NCBI RefSeq assembly: GCF_000284315.1 | Contig: NC_017094.1 | Span: 1,767,486 to 1,831,485 of the forward strand | Direction: 5' to 3' | DNA: 64,000 nt | From: Leptospirillum ferrooxidans C2-3 | Lineage (GTDB): Bacteria; Nitrospirota; Leptospirillia; Leptospirillales; Leptospirillaceae | Part shown: piece by piece, positions 26,709 to 35,298 of the stretch | Position numbering within the stretch: the stretch's first letter is position 1 | Layout: each line of letters begins with the position of its first letter | Made by a program: the position numbers and the translations under genes | The notes under the pieces: generated by a model | Databases searched by the model: none | The model's input: only the letters and a program-made list of their open reading frames with translations | Told to the model about the DNA's origin: nothing

Positions 26709-28813
26709 CCTATATCGAGACGTCCGACCACATTTGGCTGGACAAGGGCCCGGAAACCGACACCAGGATTGATCGCATAAAGGGAAGGGTTGGTCAGTTC
26801 CCTTTGGTCATGAAAAACCTCTCCGACCCCCAAAAATGGTGCGATCTGCCATGAGCTGGTCACACCAAGCATCGTCATGTCAAAAGCCTGGATCCGCTCC
26901 TCAACATTGAAAATAGCTGCATCCAGGTCATAAAAACGGCCTGTACCAAATCCTTCGAGGGTATAGGCTCCTCCCAACATGCTTTGGGCATAAAAAGGAA
27001 TATTGGGACCATTCATCAGGTTGACCATCCCTCTTATCGCCAAGACATTCTGGTCATTATCTCCCTGGGGGATCCATGTTTTGTATTCCGCATTAAAACG
27101 GTCAAAGACACTGACCTCACCGGCCGTTTCATTCTGGTCAAGCTCGGCAAAGGCCCTCGCATATGTTCCGGTAGTTGGAATGAGGTGGTTATCCCTCGTG
27201 TCGTAAGTCAGGTTGGCCCGATGGGAAATGATGACAGGACTGTTCGAAATTCCGTTGACAGTTGGAAAAACTGTTCCGGAATATGGCATCCCGGGGATGA
27301 CTCCGGGTGATGCGCCATACTCCCTCAGTCGTTCCATAAACCAGGCCCTGATTTTTTGATGGTCAAGGTTGGCACCAATCGTTACATGAGCTGATGCCTC
27401 TGACAAAGTGTAGTTCGTCTGATTGCCGAATGAAGAATCAGGACCCAGTCCATAAAAACGGGCTGCCGGATTCTTGAAATCCTTCAGGCGGATATCCAGG
27501 ATGTATCTCCCATCTCCCATGGAAAGATCCCTGTAGTGAAATTCGTAAAAATTCCAGATGGAGTTGGACTGGAGACCGATCAGGTGCCATCTTTTAAGGT
27601 TGCCCTTGTAATAACGGTAATAACGTGCACCCACTTGAGTGCCCAGATAGGGATTGTATGTGATGGAAGGTGCGAGGATGGATGTAATCCGGCCACTTGG
27701 GAGTGCTGAAAGGATTGGAACGATCGTACCAATCGTAACCCCCGTATTATAACTGACACCAATGGCCGGCAAGGGGATCACCACCGTGTTTTGAGTCGGG
27801 CTGGTAAAGGAAAACGGAGAGGGAACACCAATTGGCAGTTGTGGAAAACTCTCACCATTGCCCGGGGCTAAAAACGGTCCCGTTCCGGGGGGACCTGACG
27901 AAGAAGGCGGGGGAAGGACAGGAATCGCATAAGAGTGGTTGGGATGGCTGATCAAAAAGAAAAGACACAAGCTCAATAATCGGAGAATCCTGAAGATGGC
28001 TTCCTTATTTTTCCCCTCTGAACCTTCTGTCAAGAGAACCCCAACCCTCTCGCCCAGATTGGCGAGACTTTTTCTCGCGACCTTCTGGGAAAATCCAAGC
28101 TTTATCAATGCCAAAAGCTTTGGAGGCGAAAGGAGCGCCCGAAAGAGGTTGGGGAGAAAAAGTTTTCCATTTTTTTGAACCAAATCTCCTAAAAATTCCG
28201 GCAAATATTCATCCGAGCCATCAAAGATGACCCTTGACGCAACAAAGTGGCAACCCCGGGAGTGAATGGCCCTCTCCCATGATCCTGTTTCCATATCGCA
28301 AACATCGGCCCCTGTTACCTGAAACAGCTCTTTTTTTTCATCAGGACTCCCCACTATCTGGGGAAGAGTAACGCCCCTTCCCAATGAGAATCCCAATATC
28401 CGCCCCATCTCTATCGAAGCAGGGAGATCAATCGTCTGAGCCATTGGAAGAGATTGGGAAATTCCCTTTTGAAGAGTCTCAATGGAGGAGAAAAAAAAGA
28501 CACTTCCCTTCTGGGCACGGATTGAAAGTCCTCCCCCAAACCCTGAAAGCAAAACAATATCTCCCGGGTTCAAAGAAGAGAGGAGTTCGTCATCATCCTG
28601 ATCTGGTGGCCCCATCCCAATGACTCTCAACCGGAAGAGCCCCTCCGATAGGATTTCTCCATTTTTCCTTTGAACTGATCGACCATGTCTTTTCAGTACA
28701 GGAATCAGCCCGGAAAGAAAGCACCGGGCTTCTTCCTCTAGCGGAGTCAGAATCAGAATGGGTCGGGAAGGGAAATCAAGATCCTGACTAGAAGAATGAG
28801 GAGAGAGGGGCAA
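26654..28813 (-). CDS. Fusion: HpnG-like nucleosidase plus Omp85-like outer-membrane barrel
   Basis: One open frame of 719 residues (TTG at 28813, GGAGGAAG upstream; an ATG at 28876 lies inside shc and has no ribosome site). Residues about 15-230 look like an HpnG-type phosphorylase/nucleosidase (PILILTPLEEEA near the start; GADVCDMETGSWE and VIFDGSDEYLPE later), the enzyme that removes adenine from adenosylhopane. Residues about 272-296 form a classic signal peptide (ILRLLSLCLFFLISHPNHSYA), then a Pro/Gly/Ser linker, then about 400 residues of barrel with the Omp85 trait GGAYTLEGFGTGRFYD and a C-terminal aromatic (GFPF). A signal peptide 270 residues inside a cytosolic enzyme is odd. An internal TTG at 28033 could start a separate secreted barrel. 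It overlaps shc by 26 bp. Confidence 0.8.
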   Translation of the reverse strand: MPLSPHSSSQDLDFPSRPILILTPLEEEARCFLSGLIPVLKRHGRSVQRKNGEILSEGLFRLRVIGMGPPDQDDDELLSSLNPGDIVLLSGFGGGLSIRAQKGSVFFFSSIETLQKGISQSLPMAQTIDLPASIEMGRILGFSLGRGVTLPQIVGSPDEKKELFQVTGADVCDMETGSWERAIHSRGCHFVASRVIFDGSDEYLPEFLGDLVQKNGKLFLPNLFRALLSPPKLLALIKLGFSQKVARKSLANLGERVGVLLTEGSEGKNKEAIFRILRLLSLCLFFLISHPNHSYAIPVLPPPSSSGPPGTGPFLAPGNGESFPQLPIGVPSPFSFTSPTQNTVVIPLPAIGVSYNTGVTIGTIVPILSALPSGRITSILAPSITYNPYLGTQVGARYYRYYKGNLKRWHLIGLQSNSIWNFYEFHYRDLSMGDGRYILDIRLKDFKNPAARFYGLGPDSSFGNQTNYTLSEASAHVTIGANLDHQKIRAWFMERLREYGASPGVIPGMPYSGTVFPTVNGISNSPVIISHRANLTYDTRDNHLIPTTGTYARAFAELDQNETAGEVSVFDRFNAEYKTWIPQGDNDQNVLAIRGMVNLMNGPNIPFYAQSMLGGAYTLEGFGTGRFYDLDAAIFNVEERIQAFDMTMLGVTSSWQIAPFLGVGEVFHDQRELTNPSLYAINPGVGFRALVQPNVVGRLDIGYSTQAGPVEFVGIGFPF

Positions 28814-30839
28814 AGGGTTGCTTCCTCCAGACGGCCACTTTCCCGGAAACCCGGGAAGCCCCTTCGAAATGGACATTCTGATAAAGGGCTAGCGCCCACA
28901 ACGGGAAGTAATCCCTGTACATGTTATAACGAAGATAAAAGACCCTCGCAAAACCGGTTCCCGTGTAGAGCGTTTCATTCCATCGACCATCAGGGCGCAT
29001 GTTTTCAAGGAGCCAGGAGATTCCCTTCCTGACCTGTGGATGATCCGCATGCTCTCCATGAATAAGCGCAATCAGTGCCCATGCTGTTTGTGAGGGGGTC
29101 GACTCTCCCACGCCAGCAGTTTCCTTTTTGGAATAGGAAAGACAGCTTTCACCCCATCCGCCATCGTCATTTTGATGATCAAGTAAAAAACTCATCGCAC
29201 GCTGGACCATGGAAGATTTCATATCGACACCCAATGCCCTAAAGGCGGAGATCACCGACCATGTCCCGTAAATGTAGTTGACTCCCCACCGACCATACCA
29301 TGAACCATCAGCTTCCTGTTCGCGACGCAAGTAGTCCAGTGCCCTGGCGACCGGTGGAAAATCAGGGCGATACCCATAAAGCCCCAAAAACTCCAGAACG
29401 CGTCCGGTCAGATCCGCAGTTGACGGATCAAGCAGTGCGCCATGGTCTGCAAAGGGAATATTGTTGAGAAAGAGGAGATCGTTGTCCTTGTCAAAAGAAG
29501 CCCATCCGCCATCTGTGCACTGCATTGCGAGAACCCACCTGGCCGCTCTCCTGACAACATCCTCGTACCCTTTGAAGCCATTTGTCCATTTGGCAAAATC
29601 CATCAGAATGACCGCGGTGTCATCCACATCTGGATAATAGTCATTTTCAAACTCGAATGCCCATCCACCTGGCTCAACACCTTTTACATGCACAGCCCAA
29701 TCGCCCACCGTTTTCACTTCTTTTCTCCGAAACCACTCAAGAGAACGGGAAATGGCCGGATGATCCGGAGAAACTCCGGCCTCAAAAAGGGCCCCAAGGC
29801 TGAGTGCCGTATCCCATATTGGAGAATGGCATGGCTGGACTGACTGCATATTGTCCCGGGAGAAAACCAGGTCATCAATGGAGGCGATGGCCCTTTTCAC
29901 AAGCGGATGATCGTCTGAATAGCCCGAAAGCCTAAGTGCAATGACGCTATTGGCCATTGCCGGATAAATCGCTCCAAGACCTCCCTCCCCCTTCATTCTG
30001 GGGATAAGCCATTCAACCGCTTTCGACAAAGCTTTTTTTCTTAAAAAGGAAGGTGGATGGCGATTCCAGTGCTGAATAAAGTAATCCAGCACAAAAAACA
30101 GATTTTTCCAGGACAAAACCTTCTTGTCCCAGGAATAACCAAAATGAACCTCTTCCATGGGCTTTAAAAAAAGTTCATCAATCCCTTGCCCGTGAGGAAT
30201 CGGAGTGACCGGCTTATAGTGATAGATGATCAACAACGGGATAATCACCGTTCTGGACCAATAGGAAATCGTATAGATCGAAAGAGGAAACCATTTTGGC
30301 AAAAGAATCATTTCACACGGCAGGGCAGGAATTCCCTTCCAGTCGTACTGTGCAAAAAGCGCCAGGATAATCCGCGTGAAGACATTTACGGTCGTAGCTC
30401 CGCCTCTTTCAAGAATCAATGCGCGGGCTTTTACAAGAGCCGGGTGGTCGGGGGAATAGCCCAGAAGTTTCAAGGCAAAATACGCTTTGACACTGGCACT
30501 GATATCAGCCGTCCCTCCAGTGAACAAAGGCCACCCACCATCAGCACCCTGAATGGAAAGAATGTACTCTGCTACCTCACGGAAAAAGACTTCATCCTTT
30601 CTCCCGAGAATAAACTGGAACATGACATATTCAGCTGGGATGGTGACATCTGCATCAAGAGGTTCGACCCAATATCCATCGGGATGCTGTCGATCAAGGA
30701 GAGATCTCGTGGCGTTCGCTATCGCCTCTTCAAGACGTTCCCGGAATCCCGGATCAGAGGCTTTCTCCGGTTTATCAAATATTTTTTCCTCAAACGGCAC
30801 TGAACTGTCCCCCGCCTTTGGGGAATAAACTCTTGCCAT
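28788..30839 (-). CDS. shc: Squalene-hopene cyclase
   Basis: A 683-residue class II triterpene cyclase turning squalene into hopene at the membrane. The catalytic Asp-rich motif appears as DVDDTAV near residue 405, and many QW repeats are visible (QGADGGWP, QCTDGGWASFD, QEADGSWYGRWG, QNDDGGWGES and others). Length is normal for the family. GGAGG lies nine bases before the ATG. It is the first gene of the hopanoid run, with a recognisable promoter, and overlaps the following HpnG/Omp gene. Confidence 0.97.
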   Translation of the reverse strand: MARVYSPKAGDSSVPFEEKIFDKPEKASDPGFRERLEEAIANATRSLLDRQHPDGYWVEPLDADVTIPAEYVMFQFILGRKDEVFFREVAEYILSIQGADGGWPLFTGGTADISASVKAYFALKLLGYSPDHPALVKARALILERGGATTVNVFTRIILALFAQYDWKGIPALPCEMILLPKWFPLSIYTISYWSRTVIIPLLIIYHYKPVTPIPHGQGIDELFLKPMEEVHFGYSWDKKVLSWKNLFFVLDYFIQHWNRHPPSFLRKKALSKAVEWLIPRMKGEGGLGAIYPAMANSVIALRLSGYSDDHPLVKRAIASIDDLVFSRDNMQSVQPCHSPIWDTALSLGALFEAGVSPDHPAISRSLEWFRRKEVKTVGDWAVHVKGVEPGGWAFEFENDYYPDVDDTAVILMDFAKWTNGFKGYEDVVRRAARWVLAMQCTDGGWASFDKDNDLLFLNNIPFADHGALLDPSTADLTGRVLEFLGLYGYRPDFPPVARALDYLRREQEADGSWYGRWGVNYIYGTWSVISAFRALGVDMKSSMVQRAMSFLLDHQNDDGGWGESCLSYSKKETAGVGESTPSQTAWALIALIHGEHADHPQVRKGISWLLENMRPDGRWNETLYTGTGFARVFYLRYNMYRDYFPLWALALYQNVHFEGASRVSGKVAVWRKQPFAPLSSFF

Positions 30840-30917
30840 AATAAAAAACCTCCAGAGAGCAGGTTAGAAAAACCCGGCACCCCTCTTTTCGCTAGAAATT
30901 CTTTGTCTAATAGGATC

Positions 30918-30946
30918 ATTCTACAGGTGCAACAGTCTGTCTGCAA
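30918..30946 (-). promoter_or_regulatory. Promoter of shc
   Basis: TTGCAG, 17-base spacer, TAGAAT, about 80 bases before the shc ATG. It is the best sigma-70-type site in this gap. Confidence 0.6.
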
Positions 30947-31011
30947 GAAATGCGTATAATATTGATCATTTTGTGAGAGAAAAACTCAGGAATGCGGGAG
31001 TTTCTTTCCCC

Positions 31012-32115
31012 CTACTTTCCGGAGTGCCGATAAAATGGCGTACGGATCAGCAAACCCCAAAAGAATCCGGAAAGGGAAAAAAGGGCAAGTCCCGAAAGAA
31101 GAGCCACAGGAAGCGGTGGAGAAACAGGTAGGGATCGAAGAACCCAATGAGTGTCCGCAAGTGATTTTCCCGAAGAGGTAGATGCCCAAAGGGATAAAAA
31201 ATATCGCCCGTCATCCGGCAAAAGGAAGAATGAGCCGGTTGCCCCAAGCGAAGCCGTTGCACCTTCAAAAACGGTCAGAGTGCGACCAAACTCCGTCCAG
31301 GAATCCATATGATGGCGAATTGTCAGATATCCGGGAGGTATGATCGTCCCCGGTGGGGAAAGAGCAATCGGAACAGCATCAATACGTCCTTCGGACTCTA
31401 GTGTGGAGGGCTCTTTTCCTGAAGGGGAATCCGATCCCATGGACATGATTGAGGTCTTCGAAGCTTGATGTGTGTGAAGTTCTGGATAGGGAATAAAAAT
31501 CAATCCAAGGGCCATCAATCCTGCCGCAATGAGTCCCATTTGAACTTTCCGTTGCATGTCTACCGGAATAAATGGCCTTTCCCCACCCAATATGGAAACG
31601 GCGAGCCGTCCAGAAGCCCAGGACAACCAAAGCGTCACAAAAATCAGGATGATATCGTCCCGATAGAGAGCCAGAGGAGCAATGACCGTCAGCAAAGACG
31701 AAAAAACCAGATCACCTGAATGATTGGAAAGCGTTACACGATAGACACCAGGATCCCATAGAGCCAACCGTATGCAAATTCCGCACGTGGAAATCTGAAG
31801 AGGAAGAGAGAGAACAACGCTTCCAGAATGCCAGTATCGGGTGCTTCCAAACGCGTTTTTTTCTTTGGTGATTTTCAAAAGAAGCTCGCTTCCGGAATCA
31901 GCCGGAAGATTGGCCCTTGCCACATTAAAGGAAAAAGAGCGCTGGGATTTGGGAGTCAGTGGAGAAAAATGGGATCCGGAAATATATGCCTGACGATAAA
32001 AATGAACAGAACTGACCAAAGAAAAAAGAATCAAGACCGAGAGAGCCAGAGGCAAAAAAATAAGCCTGAACTGCCGCCAAAAGCTGCGACGATGCTGTAT
32101 TGACCTGAAAGACAA
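31012..32115 (-). CDS. Membrane protein of unknown function
   Basis: A 367-residue protein, not recognised. It has an N-terminal span (FLPLALSVLILFSLVSSVHFY), a roughly 110-residue probably periplasmic stretch, two close spans near 150-210 (LIFVTLWLSWASGRLAV and GLIAAGLMALGLIFI), a second extracytoplasmic part rich in Ser/Pro, and a last span (VALLSGLALFSLSGFFWGLLI). TTG at 32115 is chosen because GGAGG lies six bases before it; ATG 32142 is possible but poorly served. It is last in a run TolC, TPR lipoprotein, this gene, suggesting a role in the same envelope process. Confidence 0.65.
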   Translation of the reverse strand: MSFRSIQHRRSFWRQFRLIFLPLALSVLILFSLVSSVHFYRQAYISGSHFSPLTPKSQRSFSFNVARANLPADSGSELLLKITKEKNAFGSTRYWHSGSVVLSLPLQISTCGICIRLALWDPGVYRVTLSNHSGDLVFSSLLTVIAPLALYRDDIILIFVTLWLSWASGRLAVSILGGERPFIPVDMQRKVQMGLIAAGLMALGLIFIPYPELHTHQASKTSIMSMGSDSPSGKEPSTLESEGRIDAVPIALSPPGTIIPPGYLTIRHHMDSWTEFGRTLTVFEGATASLGATGSFFLLPDDGRYFLSLWASTSSGKSLADTHWVLRSLPVSPPLPVALLSGLALFSLSGFFWGLLIRTPFYRHSGK

Positions 32116-32160
32116 ACAAGACCTCCAAAACACATTGAACACAATTTCCGGATCTGCTCT

Positions 32161-32703
32161 TTATTTTTCCGATTCGTTTAACTTCTGAAGATAGCTTTTA
32201 ATCAGGGCATCACCCGGATGATGATCATTGAGATCCTCAAAAAGAATTCGTCCTGCCTCAATATTTCCATCTTTGACTTCTACAATGGCAAGAAGAAGAC
32301 GGTACCCATGAAGCCATGGGTGACGTGGCAACATCCGAAAGAGAATTTTTTTTGCATTGGCAACATCCCCTTCCGCCAAATAAAGACGCGCCTTGTTCAG
32401 AAGAAGCCCCTGGTTGCCAGGGTCGATCATGAGGCCGCGATTCAGCATTTTTGCAGCGGAAGGGTAATGCCCCTCAAGAAAGTCGAGATAAGCGAGATCA
32501 TTCCAAAAAACGGTCTCGGTCGGATAGAGTCTGGTCCCTTCAAGAAGGGCTGCACGGGCCGCATCAATGTGATGCGAGCTTATATCCCTTGAGTACTCCT
32601 CCATGAGGGAGCGCTTCGACTCGGCACCTTTCGGAGCCGTTGCACATCCCTGGTCCGAAAGAAGGAGCAAGGCGAGGCAGATTGTAAAGATAACCTTTTT
32701 CAG
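32161..32703 (-). CDS. TPR-repeat lipoprotein, probable CTG start
   Basis: A 180-residue protein with a signal peptide (KKVIFTICLALLLL) ending at Cys20 in DQGCATAP, then about four TPR-like helical repeats (NDLAYLDFLEGHYPSAAKML, NKARLYLAEGDVANAKKIL and similar). No ATG, GTG or TTG precedes the signal in frame. The only codon placed after a strong ribosome site (GGGGAGG, then TTCG) is CTG at 32701-32703. The first TTG (32670) would cut the signal in half. It is a possible outer-membrane scaffold, between TolC and a membrane protein on the same strand. Confidence 0.7.
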   Translation of the reverse strand: MKKVIFTICLALLLLSDQGCATAPKGAESKRSLMEEYSRDISSHHIDAARAALLEGTRLYPTETVFWNDLAYLDFLEGHYPSAAKMLNRGLMIDPGNQGLLLNKARLYLAEGDVANAKKILFRMLPRHPWLHGYRLLLAIVEVKDGNIEAGRILFEDLNDHHPGDALIKSYLQKLNESEK

Positions 32704-32836
32704 CGAACCTCCCCATATGACTTACAGCCCTGAAACCATAACATTGAAACTTAGTCTCAAGACAAGATAAAAAATATTCCAACATCTGTCAATCGCACAG
32801 AATCCCAAAAAAGATCCAAGGAGAAGGTAAGTGGTT

Positions 32837-34213
32837 CTATTTTTGAGAAGAAAATAAGTTTTGAGTGGATAAGGTTCCACGGGCGTATTGAAAATCGAGG
32901 TATCCGACCATCAATTGGTATCGGGCCTGGATAACAGACTCGCGTGCTTGTCTCAAGGCAGCCTGGGCATCCATAACATCAACCGAATGAACAGAACCCA
33001 CCCGGTACGCCTCCGCGACCAGACTTTCGTTTTTCTCTGCATTCATTCGTTCGGTTCTCGCCTCCACCAATCTTTGAGTGGCATCACGAATTTCAAGGAT
33101 GGCCTTCTTCAGATCCGTGATGACCTTCAGGCGAACCGACCTTCGGGATTCGATGGAGGACGACAGATCGTAATGAGCCTGCGATATCTGATGCATCATC
33201 AGACCCCCCTCAAAGATGGGGATGTTCACAACTCCACCAAGATTCACTGTCGAATAGGGTGTGTTGTTGGGAGCATAGGGAATGGGAAGGCTTCCCTGTG
33301 GCATTGTAGCGGTAAAAGACTGAAAAAGACCTGTCACAGAGGGATAGTTTTGAGACTTGGCATTTTTCAGTGCCGACTGGGACATCCGGACCTGATCCAT
33401 TGCTTCGATCATTTCGGGCCTATGTTTCATTGCCTGAATGAGATCGGCTTGAAAATCGGGAGATGTTCCCTTGTTTGGGTCTACAAAAACATCTCCGGCA
33501 ACAAGCCGTTCCGATTTGGAGCGTCCCATGACTTCGGCAAGATCAATGCCGATCGACCTTGCCGCATCCTTGTCCCGGATCAACTGGAGCTTGTCCGATT
33601 CCACATTGACCTGAGCCCTTGTGACATCAAGGATGATCCCGGTTCCAGCATTAAAGCGGTACTTTGCACGGGCAAGCTGTTCCTCCGCATCGGCAAGATT
33701 TTCCTTGTCGGCCAAAACCTGGTGCTGGCTTGAAAGGAGGTTGAAGTAATCCGTCTCTGCGGCGCGGATGGTCTCCTGATAGATCTCGGCTTCCCGGCTT
33801 TTTTCGAGCTCAAACGCCCAACGGCTCTGTGAAACAAGAGAACCGGTCCTTCCGAAATCATAGATGGTCTGGGAAAGCGTAACGGTCAACAGATTCAGGT
33901 CGGCATAATTATACCCAGGAAACAGAAAAAAACCGAAGAAACTGTTCCCGTAAATTGTTTCAAAGCTTGCTGAAAGTTGAGGATAATAATTGGATTTTGA
34001 CGCCCCGATCCTTTCTTTCGCACTCTTTACACGATAGATCTCGGCCTTGAGATCAGGCCGGTTGGAGAGTGATTCCTGCACCGCCTCAACAAGAGACACC
34101 ATCTCATCCGATCCAAATGCAGGAGCAAGTGAGGTCCCGAACGGGAAAACTGCCTTCACTAAAACGCAAAAAAAAGCAACGGCTGAAATCGTTTTACGGA
34201 AACAGCTCTCCAC
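32837..34213 (-). CDS. tolC: TolC-family outer-membrane efflux protein
   Basis: A 458-residue protein with a signal peptide (ISAVAFFCVLVKAVFPFGTSLAPAFG) and the duplicated OEP domain: long helical stretches alternating with barrel strands such as LLTVTLSQTIYDFGRTG and STVNLGGVVNIPIFEGG. It would form the outer-membrane channel of a tripartite exporter. The GTG at 34213 is chosen because GGAGG lies upstream at usable spacing and the signal then starts at the N-terminus; the ATG at 34279 adds 22 residues with no ribosome site. It is divergent from the HlyD/ABC operon and is its likely partner. Confidence 0.88.
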   Translation of the reverse strand: MESCFRKTISAVAFFCVLVKAVFPFGTSLAPAFGSDEMVSLVEAVQESLSNRPDLKAEIYRVKSAKERIGASKSNYYPQLSASFETIYGNSFFGFFLFPGYNYADLNLLTVTLSQTIYDFGRTGSLVSQSRWAFELEKSREAEIYQETIRAAETDYFNLLSSQHQVLADKENLADAEEQLARAKYRFNAGTGIILDVTRAQVNVESDKLQLIRDKDAARSIGIDLAEVMGRSKSERLVAGDVFVDPNKGTSPDFQADLIQAMKHRPEMIEAMDQVRMSQSALKNAKSQNYPSVTGLFQSFTATMPQGSLPIPYAPNNTPYSTVNLGGVVNIPIFEGGLMMHQISQAHYDLSSSIESRRSVRLKVITDLKKAILEIRDATQRLVEARTERMNAEKNESLVAEAYRVGSVHSVDVMDAQAALRQARESVIQARYQLMVGYLDFQYARGTLSTQNLFSSQK

Positions 34214-34309
34214 GAACACCCTCCTCCAGCCCCATAACAACCTACCCAAAAAGTCCGACATATCGATTTCAAAGTCCATTCAATACAATTATTATGGCAC
34301 CATTTTCTT

Positions 34310-34328
34310 GGTTATAAAAAGCTTAACC
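34310..34328. promoter_or_regulatory. Inverted repeat between tolC and the ABC exporter operon
   Basis: GGTTA-(9)-TAACC sits midway in the divergent intergenic region. Symmetry and position suit a dimeric repressor such as TetR or MarR, but no regulator gene is nearby and five-base arms can occur by chance. Confidence 0.3.
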
Positions 34329-34395
34329 TTTTGGAGATTGTGGTATCATGCCACTTGGTTGCACCGAATCACAACCTTTCGCATGGAGTCCCGGC

Positions 34396-35298
34396 ATGTC
34401 CACCAAAAAACGGTTTCTTCTGGCAATTATCGTCCTCACCGCCATCATCCTTACAGTCTTCCACAAGAAAATCTTCCCCTCCGGAAACGTCACCCAAAAC
34501 AGCCTGACTCTTTATGGAAACATTGACCTGAGGGAAGTCCAGCTCGCCTTTCATGACACGGGGAGGATCAAAAAACTTCTCTATCTTGAAGGCTCCTCCG
34601 TCAAGAAAGGCGAGCTGATGGCGACGATGGATCCGATTCGTTATCAGGACATGGTGGATGCGGACAAGGCGACCCTCGCCCGGAACAAGATCCAGTTGAT
34701 CGACGCTCAAAGAACCTTTACCAGAGTCAAAAAGCTCGCACATGCCCAGTTCAACTCGGAACAGAAGCTTGACGACGCGACGGAAGCCCTTGATGCCGCA
34801 AAGGCATCGATCAGCCAGGCGGAGGCCCAACTTGCCTTTGATCAACGGCAACTCGTTGATACAAAGGTTTATGCACCTGTGGATGGGGTTGTACAGAACC
34901 GAATCCTTGAACCCGGCGACATGGCTTTCCCCTCCTCCCCAGTCTATACCATCGCACGATCCCACCCTCTCTGGGCCCGCGTCTATGTTGAAGAACCCGA
35001 GCTTGGCAAAGTCCATGAAGGCATGGGCGCTGACATTACCTCGGATTCATACCCCGGAAAAATCTATTCCGGTTATATCGGATATATTTCTCCGACATCG
35101 GAATTCACCCCCAAGGAGGTTCAGACACTCCACCAGAGAACAATCCTTGTCTATCGACTGCGAGTGTACCTGAGCTGCCCGACGACAGAACTCCGATTGG
35201 GAATGCCTGTCACTGTCACCATTCCGCTTCATTCCCCCAAATCTTCACCGGCAACATGTCCTGATGGTTCCCGACCGGATTTCTCCCCCCGTGGCTGA
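34396..35298 (+). CDS. ybhG: HlyD-family periplasmic adaptor (YbhG-like)
   Basis: A 300-residue membrane-fusion protein. An N-terminal anchor (KRFLLAIIVLTAIILTVFH) is followed by the first lipoyl half (GRIKKLLYLEGSSVKKGELMATMD), a helical hairpin (about 70-150), the second lipoyl half (DTKVYAPVDGVVQNRILEPGD) and the beta-barrel. It would bridge the ABC exporter and TolC. The ATG at 34396 has GGAG seven bases upstream and is preferred over the ATG at 34348. The 3' end overlaps the ATPase gene by 35 bp, so translation is probably coupled. Confidence 0.9.
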   Translation: MSTKKRFLLAIIVLTAIILTVFHKKIFPSGNVTQNSLTLYGNIDLREVQLAFHDTGRIKKLLYLEGSSVKKGELMATMDPIRYQDMVDADKATLARNKIQLIDAQRTFTRVKKLAHAQFNSEQKLDDATEALDAAKASISQAEAQLAFDQRQLVDTKVYAPVDGVVQNRILEPGDMAFPSSPVYTIARSHPLWARVYVEEPELGKVHEGMGADITSDSYPGKIYSGYIGYISPTSEFTPKEVQTLHQRTILVYRLRVYLSCPTTELRLGMPVTVTIPLHSPKSSPATCPDGSRPDFSPRG

